Source of the DNA: Gallionella sp.
Lineage (GTDB): Bacteria > Pseudomonadota > Gammaproteobacteria > Burkholderiales > Gallionellaceae
NCBI GenBank assembly: GCA_030682375.1
Contig: JAUXOL010000010.1
Span: forward strand, 1-64,000
Reading direction: 5' to 3'
DNA length: 64,000 bases
Part shown: positions 48,240-57,883 of the stretch, piece by piece
How the letters are laid out: every line of letters starts with the position of its first letter
Numbering within the stretch: position 1 is the stretch's first letter
Made by a program: the position numbers and the translations under genes
The notes under the pieces: model-generated
The model's input: the letters and a program-made list of their open reading frames with translations, nothing else
The model's database searches: none
What the model was told of the DNA's origin: nothing

Positions 48240-48779
48240 CTATTCCGCTTCGATGCGGGCGCTCGTCCACAGCGGCCGGGCCGTCGTTTCCAGATAGGTG
48301 AGATAGACCCGCAGGTCGAATTCCAGCTGGGCATAATCGGGTTCCATGTGCGTGCACAGCTGATAGAAGGCCTTGTCGTGCAGGCGTTCCTTGATGTGGG
48401 CCAGTTCGTGCACCACGATCATCCGCAGGAACTCCGGCGGCATTTCCCTGAACACCGTCGCGATGCGTATCTCGCGCTTGGCCTTGAGGTTCCCGCCCTG
48501 CACCCGCGAGATGCTGGTGTGCGTGCCCAGCGCCTGCTGGACGATATGCAGCTTGCCGTCGAAAGCCACCTTGCTCAATTGTCCCGCGTTGCGCAGATAT
48601 TCGCTTTTGAGTTCCTGCACGTAGTCGTAGAGTGCCTTGTCGGTGCGCACCTCGTGCGCAAGCGGATACAGCTGCAGCAGGCGATCGGCCAGCTTGTCCT
48701 GTTCGATCAGCCGATGTATCTGTTCGACCAGCGCTGCAGGATATCCGGCAAGGTAGTTCGGCGGTGATTTCGGGCGCAT
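48240..48779 (-). CDS. YgjP-like metallopeptidase (DUF45)
   Basis: A 179-residue protein with the zinc motif HELAH followed by a downstream His (VVHELAHIKERLHDKAFYQLCTHM) of the M48-related YgjP/WLM group. The Glu and three His needed for gluzincin-type activity are present. No TM segment, so a cytosolic peptidase. Substrate unknown. Start ATG at 48779. Confidence 0.85.
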   Translation of the reverse strand: MRPKSPPNYLAGYPAALVEQIHRLIEQDKLADRLLQLYPLAHEVRTDKALYDYVQELKSEYLRNAGQLSKVAFDGKLHIVQQALGTHTSISRVQGGNLKAKREIRIATVFREMPPEFLRMIVVHELAHIKERLHDKAFYQLCTHMEPDYAQLEFDLRVYLTYLETTARPLWTSARIEAE

Positions 48780-48843
48780 GGCGGGCGGCGTCAGCCGCGT
48801 TTCCTGAGCGGGCGCAGCAAGTTGGAAGGGCCTTTGCGCAAGA

Positions 48844-49218
48844 TCAATCCGCTTTTTTCTTCAGCATCGCCTGCAGGTCAGCGAAGGGATTGTGCGTCGC
48901 CGTGGCCTGGGCGTCCGCGCCTCTGCCGCGCACCGTTTCGTCCAGCACGCGCGAGTGTTCGTTGTCGTGGCAGTACAGGCACAGCAACTCCCAGTTGCTG
49001 CCGTCGGCGGGATTGTTGTCGTGATTGTGATCCTTGTGATGCACCGTCAGCTCGCGCAGGCGCACGCCGGAAAACTCGCGGCCGCATCGCCCGCATATCC
49101 AGGGAAACAGCTTGAGCGCCCGCTCGCGATATCCGGCCTCGCGCAGTTCGCTTTGCTTGCGCGCTTCCGCGACGACGCGGTCCAGTCTGGCGTGATCGGG
49201 AGTGGTGTGTTTAGGCAT
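48844..49218 (-). CDS. YajD family HNH nuclease
   Basis: A 124-residue protein matching E. coli YajD. The HNH fold shows CGRCGREF, LTVHHKDHNHDNNPADGSNWELLCLYCHDNEH, with two CxxC zinc pairs and the catalytic-type His. Family members are predicted nucleases without a settled role. 31 bases downstream of the VF530-type gene on the same strand. Confidence 0.9.
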   Translation of the reverse strand: MPKHTTPDHARLDRVVAEARKQSELREAGYRERALKLFPWICGRCGREFSGVRLRELTVHHKDHNHDNNPADGSNWELLCLYCHDNEHSRVLDETVRGRGADAQATATHNPFADLQAMLKKKAD

Positions 49219-49249
49219 GGCTGATGGCGTAGTGGTAGGCGCAGCTGGT

Positions 49250-49477
49250 TTAACGGGAATCGCTCGCGTGCTGCAGATACAGTTCCTCGACTCTCTTGCG
49301 CGCCCAAGGCGTGCGGCGCAGGAACTTCAGGCTGGATTTGATGCTGGGGTCGTGCGTGAAGCAGCGCACCGGCACCGCTGCCGCCATCGCTTCCCAGCCT
49401 ATGCGCTCGGAAAGCCGGGTGACGATGGTCTCGAGAGTGATGCCGTCCAGACTCGGCTTTTTGTGTGTGGCGTCCAT
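49250..49477 (-). CDS. VF530 family DNA-binding protein (DUF2132)
   Basis: A 75-residue protein with the full VF530 pattern: LHGITLE-type start (DGITLETIVTRLSERIGW), CFTHDPSIKSSLKFLRRTPWARKRVEELYL. Family members are small dimeric proteins with proposed DNA binding. Probably cotranscribed with the yajD-like gene. Confidence 0.9.
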   Translation of the reverse strand: MDATHKKPSLDGITLETIVTRLSERIGWEAMAAAVPVRCFTHDPSIKSSLKFLRRTPWARKRVEELYLQHASDSR

Positions 49478-49577
49478 GCGTTCATTCTACCGCGGATGAG
49501 GGGCGCGCCCTTTTGCAATGGCGCCTTCATGTTTTTCGACGGTTCTGATCGGGACGGCCATCTGACGTGGCCCGATG

Positions 49578-50492
49578 CTAGATCGAGCAGCTCTGCGTCT
49601 CGCGCAGCACCGTCAGGTAATCGTCCACGCTTTCGCGCAGCGTTTCCGGCGCATGCACGATGTCGCGCGCCAGCGCGAACAGCGGGAACGCGCGCCACTC
49701 GAACAGCCGGTATTTTTCCACCATCTGCAGCGTATGCACGCCCTCTCCGGAGATGTCCGACCAGTCGCCCGAGGCGAGCTGTCGCCCCAGCGTATGGTGG
49801 TGAGAATCCTCGCTGGTGCCTGTTGTCATCAGGTCGCCCAGCCCGGCGTAGCCGTAGGGCGTGTGCGCCTGTCCGCCGAACGCCTGCGCGATGCCGGACA
49901 GCTCCGCCATCGCGCCGACCATCAGGTGGCCGCGCATGTTCTTGCCCAGCTGCAGTTCGTCCGCCACGCCGAACAGAATCGCGTACACGTTCTTCAGGAT
50001 CACCGACCAGCTGCGCCCGTGCATGTCGCTCGACTGCCGGCATACCAGTTTGCTGCCGTGGAACAGGCTCTCGATCACGTCGAAGTCCGCCGAATCGCTG
50101 AGCACAGCATCGGCGAACGCATGGCGATCGGTGCGTATCTCCTCCGAGATCATCGGGCCGTACAGCACGCCGTAATGGCAGCACCCCGCGAGCTCGGCCT
50201 CGAACACCTGCGCCGCGGTGCGGCCCGATTCGTCCAGCCCCTTGGCGATGGTCAGGCATAGAGAGTCCCGCGCGACATGAGGTGCGATGCGGCTGGCGAT
50301 CTCGCGATGCGGATTCACCGGCAGGCAGAACAGGATCACCTGAGCCTCGGCGACTTCGTTTTCCAGTGTCGCGTGGCTGCCCTTCAGCACCTTGCCCATG
50401 TTCCACACGCGCACATCGTGGCGCGCATCGAGCAGATGCCCCATCGCATTGCCCATCTTGCCGTAACCCAGAATCAATACGCGCAGTTTCAT
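49578..50492 (-). CDS. NAD(P)-dependent glycerol-3-phosphate dehydrogenase-like protein
   Basis: A 304-residue enzyme with an N-terminal Rossmann motif (LGYGKMGNAM), CLPVNPHREIA, TIAKGLD and a GpsA-type C-terminal domain (LKNVYAILFGVADE, YGYAGLGDLMTTGTSEDSHH). It is shorter and more divergent than housekeeping GpsA (about 330), so a paralogue acting on a related substrate is possible. Adjacent to the DUF2461 gene on the same strand. Confidence 0.75.
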   Translation of the reverse strand: MKLRVLILGYGKMGNAMGHLLDARHDVRVWNMGKVLKGSHATLENEVAEAQVILFCLPVNPHREIASRIAPHVARDSLCLTIAKGLDESGRTAAQVFEAELAGCCHYGVLYGPMISEEIRTDRHAFADAVLSDSADFDVIESLFHGSKLVCRQSSDMHGRSWSVILKNVYAILFGVADELQLGKNMRGHLMVGAMAELSGIAQAFGGQAHTPYGYAGLGDLMTTGTSEDSHHHTLGRQLASGDWSDISGEGVHTLQMVEKYRLFEWRAFPLFALARDIVHAPETLRESVDDYLTVLRETQSCSI

Positions 50493-50507
50493 GCCTGTCC
50501 CTTGATT

Positions 50508-51194
50508 TCAGAAGCGCAACTCCAGCGCCTTGCACAGAAAGCGCATATACGGCGCGGCCTGGCGGAAACGTTCCACCACCTGTGGGCGCAGGTTCTTCGA
50601 GGTCACCGTCGCCTCGGAGAGCGGCGCGAGGCAGATGAAGTCCTTGCGCTTCAGGTCTTCCACCAGCGGGTGATCTTTGGCGAAGCCGCGCGGCGCATTG
50701 GCGAGCGTATCGCCCTCCAGCGTGAAATGCTTGCGGAAGATCGGCGCGTCGCGCGCGGCCAGCCAGGCGTCGCCGTCCTGCGCGATGGCCTCGCGTATCT
50801 TGAACAACGCGTCCGCATCGGGACGCCACAGACCGATGCCGACGAAACATTCGCCCGGCGCTATATGCAGGTAATAGCCCGGCGCGTGGATGTCGCGGCC
50901 CACCTCGTGGCGGAACTGGATGCCGATGTTGGTCTTGTATGGCGTCTTGTCGCGGCCGAAGCGCGTGTCGCGGTAGATGCGCATCAGCGAGCCGCCCACC
51001 TTCTTCGGCTGCGCCAGAAAGTGGCGCGAGATCGCCGGCATCTCGTCCGACATGTCGGCGATGAAATCCAGCGCGGGCTTGCGCACGAAGTCTTCGTACT
51101 CCTGCTTGTGCGCATCGAACCACACGCGTTCGTTGTTCTCCGCCAGCGCCGCGAGGAAGGCGAAGGTCTGCTTGCTGAAGTAACGCTCGGTCAT
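50508..51194 (-). CDS. DUF2461 (TIGR02453) family protein
   Basis: A 228-residue protein with the complete DUF2461 pattern: FLAALAENNERVWFDAHK, RIYRDTRFGRDKTPYKTNIGIQFRH, GYYLHIAPGECFVGIGLW. Function unknown; soluble. Between the dehydrogenase-like and dienelactone hydrolase-like genes on the same strand. Confidence 0.9.
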   Translation of the reverse strand: MTERYFSKQTFAFLAALAENNERVWFDAHKQEYEDFVRKPALDFIADMSDEMPAISRHFLAQPKKVGGSLMRIYRDTRFGRDKTPYKTNIGIQFRHEVGRDIHAPGYYLHIAPGECFVGIGLWRPDADALFKIREAIAQDGDAWLAARDAPIFRKHFTLEGDTLANAPRGFAKDHPLVEDLKRKDFICLAPLSEATVTSKNLRPQVVERFRQAAPYMRFLCKALELRF

Positions 51195-51225
51195 GTCGTC
51201 GGTCGCCCGTCTAGATGCGTCACGC

Positions 51226-52014
51226 TTATTTCTTCAGCACCTCGGCGAGGAATGCCTGCAGCTGCGCCCAGGAATCCTTGTCCGCCTCCGCGTTGTAGGC
51301 GACGGGCAGGTTGAACTTCTTCGCATACTCGTCCGCATCCGGGTTGGTGAAGCTGTGCAGCACGCCGGGATACGACACCACCTGATAGTTCACGCCCGCG
51401 TTCTCCATCTCCTGCCTGAATGCATCCACCTGCGCGGCGGGGATCATCTTGTCGTCCGCGCCGGTGTACACGCGCACCTGCGCCTTCACGCGGCCGCGCT
51501 GCGCCGGGGTGTCTGTACCCAGCCCGCCGTGAAAGCTCGCGACGCCGCGCAACGCCTCGCCTTCGCGCGCCATGTTCAGCACCACTGAGCCACCGAAGCA
51601 ATAGCCTATCGCCGCCAGCCTGCCGCCGTCCACATTGTGCTGCTTGCGCAGCAGCTTCATCGCGGCCTCGAAACGCGCCTTCGCCACAGGCTTGTTCTTC
51701 GCGACCTCGCCGGCGAACTTGCCCGCGTCGTCTGGATGGTTCGCCTGCTTGCCGTCGCCGTACATATCCACCGCTAGCGCCACATAACCCAGTTCCGCCA
51801 GCATCTCCGCGCGCTTGCGCGCATAGTCGTTATGCCCCCACCACTCATGCACCACCAGCACCGCCGGGCGCTTGCCCTTCACCGCGTCGTCGTATGCGAT
51901 CCAGCCTTTCATCGTCGTGCCGCCAGAGCTGTAGCTGATCTCCTTGCCCTGCACGGCGGCGAAGGCGGAAGCGGAGAGGCAGAGCAGCGCGAGGGAGAGA
52001 AGGAATTTTTTCAT
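51226..52014 (-). CDS. Exported dienelactone hydrolase family protein
   Basis: A 262-residue alpha/beta hydrolase with a Sec signal peptide (residues 1-19, ends AFA), hence periplasmic. Nucleophile Cys in GYCFGGSVV, VVHEWWGHNDYAR for the oxyanion hole, Asp in GADDKMIP and His in VLHSFTNP complete a Cys-His-Asp triad. Periplasmic DLH-like proteins are common but their substrates are mostly unknown. Confidence 0.88.
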   Translation of the reverse strand: MKKFLLSLALLCLSASAFAAVQGKEISYSSGGTTMKGWIAYDDAVKGKRPAVLVVHEWWGHNDYARKRAEMLAELGYVALAVDMYGDGKQANHPDDAGKFAGEVAKNKPVAKARFEAAMKLLRKQHNVDGGRLAAIGYCFGGSVVLNMAREGEALRGVASFHGGLGTDTPAQRGRVKAQVRVYTGADDKMIPAAQVDAFRQEMENAGVNYQVVSYPGVLHSFTNPDADEYAKKFNLPVAYNAEADKDSWAQLQAFLAEVLKK

Positions 52015-52183
52015 GGGAACCTCCGTTGGTTAGTGAGATACATGGAGGATAATATTAATCTGGATAGTGAGGAATGGAGAAAACAAATGTGAATCTTCAC
52101 TTTTACCTCTACGTCACGCATATGATGGATTTGATTCTCCATCAGCCGCACAAATTCAATTGCACTAATCAAGAAAGCCTCTC

Positions 52184-52729
52184 ATGACCAACGAAGCCGA
52201 AGTCATCGCCGCCACCCAGTTGTGGCTGGAAAAAGCCGTCATCGGGCTGAACCTGTGTCCCTTCGCCAAGGCGGTGCACGTCAAGAAGCAGATACGTTAT
52301 GTGGTGAGCGCGGCCACTACGGCGGATGCCTTGCTGGAGGAGCTGATGACCGAGTTGCGCAAGTTGCAGGATACGTCGCCGGAGGAGATCGATACCACGC
52401 TGTTGATCCATCCCTATGTGCTCACCGACTTCCTCGACTTCAACGATTTTCTGGATACGGTGGATATCGCCGTGGCCGAGCCGGAGTTCGGCGATGAGTT
52501 CCAGGTCGCGAGCCTGCATCCGCAATATCAATTCGCCGGAACGGCGGTGGACGATATCGAGAACTACTCCAATCGTTCGCCTTACCCGACCCTGCACCTG
52601 CTGCGCGAAGCGAGTGTGGATCGCGCGGTGGATGCCTTTCCCGATGCGGACCGGATTCCCGATACGAATATCGAGACGTTGGAAAAATTGGGACACGAAG
52701 GCTGGGCGAAGCTGGGGCTGTCGAAATAA
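52184..52729 (+). CDS. DUF1415 family protein
   Basis: A 181-residue protein matching DUF1415: WLEKAVIGLNLCPFAKAV, TTLLIHPYVLTDFLDFNDFLD and NRSPYPTLHLLREASVDRAV. The conserved single Cys in NLCPF is kept. Function unknown. Preceded by a 169-bp AT-rich gap that divides it from the DLH-like gene. Confidence 0.9.
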   Translation: MTNEAEVIAATQLWLEKAVIGLNLCPFAKAVHVKKQIRYVVSAATTADALLEELMTELRKLQDTSPEEIDTTLLIHPYVLTDFLDFNDFLDTVDIAVAEPEFGDEFQVASLHPQYQFAGTAVDDIENYSNRSPYPTLHLLREASVDRAVDAFPDADRIPDTNIETLEKLGHEGWAKLGLSK

Positions 52730-52762
52730 GGATTTTTCGTAGGGGCACGGCGCGCCGTGCCC

Positions 52763-53944
52763 CTATATAGCTTGGGCGCGGGCGATGTTGTCGGCCAGGG
52801 GCAGGGGTTTGCCGTAGAGCCAGCCTTGGCCGAACTCGCATCCCAGTGCGGCTAGCTTTGTGCTGACCGCTTCGGTTTCCACGCCTTCCGCGACGACGTT
52901 CATGCCGAGGGAGTGCGCGAGCTCGATGGAGGAGCGCACGATTTCCATGCTTTGCGGCGAGTCGAGCATCGGGGCGATGAAGGCGCGGTCGAGTTTGAGT
53001 GTGCCGATGGGATAGCGCTGCAGGTGATCCAGCCCGGAATAGCCGGTGCCGTAGTCGTCCAGCGCGAGTTGGCTGCCCAGTTCCATCAGCCGATTCAGGA
53101 TGTCCTCCGCCATTTCCGGTTGCTTGACCATGACGGTTTCCGTGAGTTCGAGCTTCAGTTGCGCCGGGGGCATATGGTGGCGGGCAATGATGGAGCGGAC
53201 ATCGTCGACGAGGGTGGCGCCGGTGAGTTGCATGGCCGACAGGTTGACGCTGACGAAGGGTTCGGGGTAGTCGGTGCATAGTCTGAGTTTGGGCCAGTCC
53301 TGACAGGCGCGTTCCAGCGTCCACAGGCCGAGCTCGCGGATCAGGCCGGTCTGCTCGGCGATCCAGAGGAAGTCCATCGGGGGGATCAAGCCGTCGGTGG
53401 GGTGATGCCAGCGGATCAGCGCCTCGAATCCGGCAATGCGCCTGTCGGTCAGACTGCAGATCGGCTGGTAGTAGAGTTCGAATTCGTTCTGCGCCAATGC
53501 GCGGGTGATGCCGTGTGCGAGCGAGAGTTTCTGCGTGGCCTCGCCCTTCAGGGCATTGCGTTGCGAAGTGCGATGGGCGTCGGTGGGCGTTGCGTCATGG
53601 TGGTTCTGGTTGATCCGGTAGCGTTCCAGTATCGTCAGCAGCAGGTGGCGCAGGATGGGGTCGCTTTTTTCGAGCAGCTCTTCCACCAGTTTTCGGTGAA
53701 TCGGAATGAGCACTGTGCGTTCAATGGCGCGGACGGTGGCGGTGCGCGGATGGCGGTCGATCAGTGCGATTTCGCCGAACAGTTCGCCCTTGCTCAGCAG
53801 GCCGATGCGCTGTTCCTGGCCTTGGTTCGATGAGACGATTTCGACCGCGCCTTCTTCGACCAGGTAGGCGCAGTCGCCGACGTCGCCGATGCAGAATACG
53901 CTCTGTCCGCCGATAAATACTTCGCGATGAAGATTGTCGAGCAT
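52763..53944 (-). CDS. Cyclic-nucleotide-binding domain fused to EAL phosphodiesterase
   Basis: A 393-residue protein. Residues about 10-125 form a cNMP-binding/CRP-like domain (YLVEEGAVEIVSS, LSKGELFGEIALIDRHPRTATVRA, including the phosphate-cassette GEIAL and R). The EAL domain begins near 150 with FEALIRW (E174), ELTETVM, DDYGTGYSGL and AEGVET intact; the usual KID reads KLD. It should degrade c-di-GMP under cAMP or cGMP control. GAAGGA ribosome site sets the start at 53944, not the longer frame to 54160. Confidence 0.9.
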   Translation of the reverse strand: MLDNLHREVFIGGQSVFCIGDVGDCAYLVEEGAVEIVSSNQGQEQRIGLLSKGELFGEIALIDRHPRTATVRAIERTVLIPIHRKLVEELLEKSDPILRHLLLTILERYRINQNHHDATPTDAHRTSQRNALKGEATQKLSLAHGITRALAQNEFELYYQPICSLTDRRIAGFEALIRWHHPTDGLIPPMDFLWIAEQTGLIRELGLWTLERACQDWPKLRLCTDYPEPFVSVNLSAMQLTGATLVDDVRSIIARHHMPPAQLKLELTETVMVKQPEMAEDILNRLMELGSQLALDDYGTGYSGLDHLQRYPIGTLKLDRAFIAPMLDSPQSMEIVRSSIELAHSLGMNVVAEGVETEAVSTKLAALGCEFGQGWLYGKPLPLADNIARAQAI

Positions 53945-54113
53945 GGCAATCCTTCGTTTCGTGTGGTTGAGTGCCGCCGATGATAGCAGTTCGCGGTAAA
54001 TAATCGAGGGGGGCGGCTTGCTTCGCGGCCCGCGATCATGGCGCATGGCCCGCCGCCGGACTATCCTTCTCATCTCTGTTAAGATGCGCGGCTCCTGAAA
54101 TCGCCGTATTCCC

Positions 54114-55487
54114 ATGTCCGATCCTATCTCCATGACCCCCCTCGAACGCCGTGCCAGCATGGGCCTGGCGAGTATCTACGGCCTGCGCATGCTGGGCCTG
54201 TTTATCATCCTGCCGGTGTTTGCACTGTATGCGGAGCATCTGCCGGGCGGCGAGAGCCATTTGCTGATGGGCGTGGCGCTCGGCGCTTACGGGCTGACGC
54301 AGGCGATCTTGCAGATCCCGGCGGGCTGGCTGTCGGATCGCTACGGGCGCAAGCCGGTGATCTACGTCAGCCTGGTGCTGTTCGCGCTGGGCAGTTTCAT
54401 CGCGGCTTTCGCCGACAACATCTACTGGGTCATCATCGGGCGCGTGGTGCAGGGCGCGGGGGCGCTGAACGCGGCGGTGATGGCGCTGACGGCCGACCTG
54501 ACGCGCGAGGAAGTGCGCACCAAGGCGATGGCGACGATAGGTATGACCATAGGCGTGACGTTCTCGCTGTCGCTGGTGCTGTCTCCGCTGCTGCACGGCG
54601 TGATCGGTGTGCCGGGGCTGTTCGCGCTGACCGGCGTGCTGGCGCTGCTGGCAATCGCGGTGGTGAAGTTCGCGATTCCCGATCCCGCGATCACCCGATT
54701 CCATAGCGACACCGAGGCCGGCCACGGACATTTTCGCGAGGTGCTGCGCAATCCCGACCTGCTGCGCCTGGACTTCGGCATCTTCGCGCTGCACGCGATC
54801 CTGATGTCGGTGTTCATGCAGGTGCCGTTCATTTTGCAATCCAACGGGCTGGTCGTGGCCGACCACTGGCAGATTTACCTGCCGGTGATGCTGATTGCGT
54901 TCGCCTTGATGGTCCCGCCCATCGTCATTGCCGAGAAGAAGGCGAAGATGAAGCAGGTGTTCATCGCGGCGGTGGCGCTGGCGCTGGCGGCGCAGGCGTT
55001 GCTGATGGCAGCACAGCACAGCCTGTGGGGCGTGGCGATTGCACTCCTGCTGTTCTTCACCGCGTTCAACGTGCTGGAGGCGACGCTGCCTTCGATGATC
55101 AGCAAGATCGCGCCGCTGGCCGCGAAGGGTACGGCGATGGGGGTGTACAGCAGCGTGCAGTTTTTCGGCGCGTTCTTCGGCGCGGTGGCAGGCGGCGCGT
55201 TGATGCAGTTCGTCGGCGGCAATGCGGTGTTCTGGTTCAGCATCGCGCTGCTGGCGCTGTGGCTGGTCGCGGCCTCGGGCATGCGGCCTCCGGCGGCGGT
55301 GCGCACCCGGCTCTACCATTTGTCCGAACTGGACGACGCCGCTGCGGTAGAATTGCGCCGCAGCCTGTTGCTGCTCTCCGGCGTGCGCGAGGCGATGGTG
55401 GTGGCGAGCGAAGGCATGGCTTGCCTGAAGGTGGACATGCAGGGATTCGACGAAGCAGCGGTAGAACAATTGATAAAGGGAGCTTGA
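54114..55487 (+). CDS. MFS transporter, YajR-like with C-terminal YAM-type domain
   Basis: A 457-residue permease with 12 TM segments. Motif [15 protein letters not shown] is complete, and [16 protein letters not shown] is present. The last about 65 residues ([22 protein letters not shown]) resemble the ferredoxin-like YAM domain of YajR. Substrate unknown. It ends one base before ssb, whose ribosome site lies inside it; cotranscription is likely. Confidence 0.9.
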   Translation: MSDPISMTPLERRASMGLASIYGLRMLGLFIILPVFALYAEHLPGGESHLLMGVALGAYGLTQAILQIPAGWLSDRYGRKPVIYVSLVLFALGSFIAAFADNIYWVIIGRVVQGAGALNAAVMALTADLTREEVRTKAMATIGMTIGVTFSLSLVLSPLLHGVIGVPGLFALTGVLALLAIAVVKFAIPDPAITRFHSDTEAGHGHFREVLRNPDLLRLDFGIFALHAILMSVFMQVPFILQSNGLVVADHWQIYLPVMLIAFALMVPPIVIAEKKAKMKQVFIAAVALALAAQALLMAAQHSLWGVAIALLLFFTAFNVLEATLPSMISKIAPLAAKGTAMGVYSSVQFFGAFFGAVAGGALMQFVGGNAVFWFSIALLALWLVAASGMRPPAAVRTRLYHLSELDDAAAVELRRSLLLLSGVREAMVVASEGMACLKVDMQGFDEAAVEQLIKGA

Positions 55488-55488
55488 T

Positions 55489-55974
55489 ATGTCGGTGAAC
55501 AAGGTGATTCTGGTGGGACGTCTGGGCAAGGACCCGGAGACCCGTTACATGACCAACGGCGAGGCGGTGAGCAATGCCACGCTGGCGACTTCCGAGAACT
55601 GGAAGGACAAGAGCGGCGAGAAGCAGGAAAAGACCGAGTGGCACAACCTGGTGTTCTATCGCCGTCTGGCCGAGATCGCCGGCGAATACCTGAAGAAGGG
55701 CTCGCAGATCTACGTCGAAGGCCGCATCCAGTCGCGCAAGTACCAGACCAAGGAAGGTCAGGAGCGTTACATCACCGAGATCATCGTCAACGAGATGCAG
55801 ATGCTGGGCGGCAAGTCCTCCGGCGGCGGCAGCTTCGAGGTCATGGATCAGTCGGCTCCGGAGCCGCGTTCCGCACCGGCCCGTTCTGCGGCTCCGGCGC
55901 GCTCCGCACCGGCGGCGGCACCGGCCAGCTCGGGCAGCAGCTTCGACAACTTCGACGACGATATTCCGTTTTAG
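55489..55974 (+). CDS. ssb: Single-stranded DNA-binding protein
   Basis: A 161-residue SSB. OB fold ([50 protein letters not shown]), an Ala/Pro/Ser-rich linker and the conserved tip DDDIPF that binds partner proteins. AAGGGAG ribosome site in the preceding gene. Confidence 0.98.
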   Translation: MSVNKVILVGRLGKDPETRYMTNGEAVSNATLATSENWKDKSGEKQEKTEWHNLVFYRRLAEIAGEYLKKGSQIYVEGRIQSRKYQTKEGQERYITEIIVNEMQMLGGKSSGGGSFEVMDQSAPEPRSAPARSAAPARSAPAAAPASSGSSFDNFDDDIPF

Positions 55975-56262
55975 TTTTTCATTTTCGTAAAGTCGAAACA
56001 AGTATCGCCAAACCCCAGCTCAGCTGGGGTTTTTTATTGTTTCGGAATATTTTGAATCAAAGCTGCGATTTGGTAGTTTTTATTAGACGTTCAGGCGAGA
56101 CTGGTCTTCGGCCATTGCGGACGGTAGCGACCTTATGAAATAGCGGTAGTTCAGCCTGCTTGAATGTCCGCTTTCAACTTATTACAAACCGACACTCACC
56201 ACACATTACAGCCACTCCCTCCGATGCTCCTTAATGTTTGTTGTTTCGGTCATTGGTAACGT
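55975..56262. other. 288-bp AT-rich gap at the edge of the low-GC segment
   Basis: After the ssb terminator the composition drops visibly and stays low to about 57840. No ORF, tRNA or attachment-site duplication was recognised here. Confidence 0.4.
56011..56035 (+). terminator. Intrinsic terminator after ssb
   Basis: AACCCCAGCT-C-AGCTGGGGTT followed by a T-run, 37 bases past the ssb stop. Confidence 0.9.
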
Positions 56263-57828
56263 TTAGTCCGGCATTGTGCGGAATTCTTTATCGCCATCTA
56301 CGCCAGTAAATTTATTCAATCGAACGGCGCACTCTATGAGAGCTAATCTGGCAAAGTAAGCTGCATAACCATTCCATACTTCAAACGATTTGAGTCTATC
56401 AAAGTGCGTGCCGTGAAGTATCTGTGATCGCCCACTGTCGTAAATGTCTTGGATTACTTGACGGAGGGTGCGTGGTGCACTGCCTGTAACAACGATAGTG
56501 TCCTCACTACAGTTAGTAAAATTTTTCAGCATGCCGAGAATTCCAGGAAACTTGCCACCACAGGCAAGAACGTCAAGGCTTGAAGCAATCTTTGTAAGAG
56601 CTACCGCATCATTCTTCTCCCTTCTACCCTCAGCCATCCAGTCCAGCGCGGTTGCCCAGCGTTTGGATAGGTTAGGATATTTAGATGTGGCAGGATCAAC
56701 AAGTGCGTTGAGAATACGCCCGATTACTTCAAGAATATCGCTTTTGTCCGCTAAGAATGCATGCACTTGCGGATAACTCAAACGGGGAATACGTGGGCCA
56801 ACGCTACTCCCTGGAAGCCATAGATAGCCATTTGTCTCAATAATACTGCTGCTTCGGACGGGTTGAAGTCGCTCGTTACAAAGTGCCTGTTGATGAAAGA
56901 ATTCCCTCCCTTCAAATAACAGCGATATTGAATCCAGTGCTGACTTGCAGACAATTTCTCCTACTTTGCGTGACAAATTTATTTCATAACCTTTCACTGT
57001 AATCTTGAGAACAGATGAGCAGTCTCGAATAGCTGAATAGATTGGTTCCGCCAAGCCAGCAATATCTTCATCATCCGCAGGATTTCTCAAGGCTTGCTTG
57101 AGAGAATCTTTCCATCTAGCATTATTTTCAGGAAAGCTAAGATATTGATTAATTGCATTCTGTGAAAAATCTACCGAGTCAATCCACTGCTCCCTAGTCA
57201 TGAAGGTCACAGGCCCAAGTTCAAATGGGTGTTCCGTTTCCATTCCGAGTGTCCATGCAGGAAAATAGTGGGTAAATTCCATCTGCATCTGTGACAGACT
57301 GTCCTCGATACGATCTTTAAGCTTCCTTACCGCTTCAACTGGTTTGTTGAGATTGACAATGTCAAGTTCGCCTTCGGCATGCAAGTCTGCGACGCACTGT
57401 TTTACAATTTTCTCGAAATTTCCAATTTCTATGCGGGAAGAAATGTTTATGTCATTCTCATGAACAGTCTCGGCAATCGATCGGAGTGCTGTTCTAGCTT
57501 TCTTTGTAAAATGACGTTGGTATCCATTTTGTGCAGTAACAAAATCTGGAAGTTCATCCGCCACGTGCCAAGCTCCACCGTCAAAAAGTCCGCCCGTGTG
57601 AACCCTGTTCAGCTCTTCGATAAGTTCTCTTAATTCTTCTTTTATCCCCATTTCATCTCCGGAAATATTTCCATAGCTTGCTATGTTATATAGATATCCA
57701 AATTGTAGATCCCTGCGACCGTCCGCTCTTGGCCGATAGTACGAGTTCATCATTTGCAACGCAAAGAGGCCATTCGGCAATGTTGTGGCTCTTACCGCGG
57801 ACGTCTGCTTAGGCCGAAAATTAGACAT
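56263..57828 (-). CDS. AT-rich gene for a protein with C-terminal HEPN-like motif, downstream of zorC
   Basis: A 521-residue soluble protein. The N-terminal and central parts have no motif I recognise. Near the C-terminus YDSGRSQILHG gives R467-x4-H472, the active-site form of HEPN ribonuclease domains, within a helical stretch (LRQVIQDIYDSG, SFEVWNGYAAYFARLALIECAVRL) similar to Apea-like HEPN. Base composition is clearly more AT-rich than neighbours, indicating transfer. Same strand as zorABC, 86 bases after zorC. ATG at 57828 is chosen because upstream codons lie in GC-rich non-homologous sequence. A toxic RNase effector is inferred, not shown. Confidence 0.65.
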   Translation of the reverse strand: MSNFRPKQTSAVRATTLPNGLFALQMMNSYYRPRADGRRDLQFGYLYNIASYGNISGDEMGIKEELRELIEELNRVHTGGLFDGGAWHVADELPDFVTAQNGYQRHFTKKARTALRSIAETVHENDINISSRIEIGNFEKIVKQCVADLHAEGELDIVNLNKPVEAVRKLKDRIEDSLSQMQMEFTHYFPAWTLGMETEHPFELGPVTFMTREQWIDSVDFSQNAINQYLSFPENNARWKDSLKQALRNPADDEDIAGLAEPIYSAIRDCSSVLKITVKGYEINLSRKVGEIVCKSALDSISLLFEGREFFHQQALCNERLQPVRSSSIIETNGYLWLPGSSVGPRIPRLSYPQVHAFLADKSDILEVIGRILNALVDPATSKYPNLSKRWATALDWMAEGRREKNDAVALTKIASSLDVLACGGKFPGILGMLKNFTNCSEDTIVVTGSAPRTLRQVIQDIYDSGRSQILHGTHFDRLKSFEVWNGYAAYFARLALIECAVRLNKFTGVDGDKEFRTMPD

Positions 57829-57883
57829 CAGGTCAGTCGTAATGTCGGTTACACAAAAAGCGAAGCAAGTTATGGGATGGTAT

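Noticed and set aside
49578..50492. Assignment as housekeeping gpsA
   Set aside because: Motifs fit the superfamily but the protein is short and divergent with no usual gpsA neighbours (such as secB), so no symbol was given.
52042..52092. 16-codon plus-strand ORF in the gap before the DUF1415 gene
   Set aside because: No ribosome site, no special composition; likely chance in an AT-rich gap.
54036..55529. 497-codon minus-strand frame
   Set aside because: Antisense to the MFS gene and ssb; Arg/His/Gln-rich shadow.
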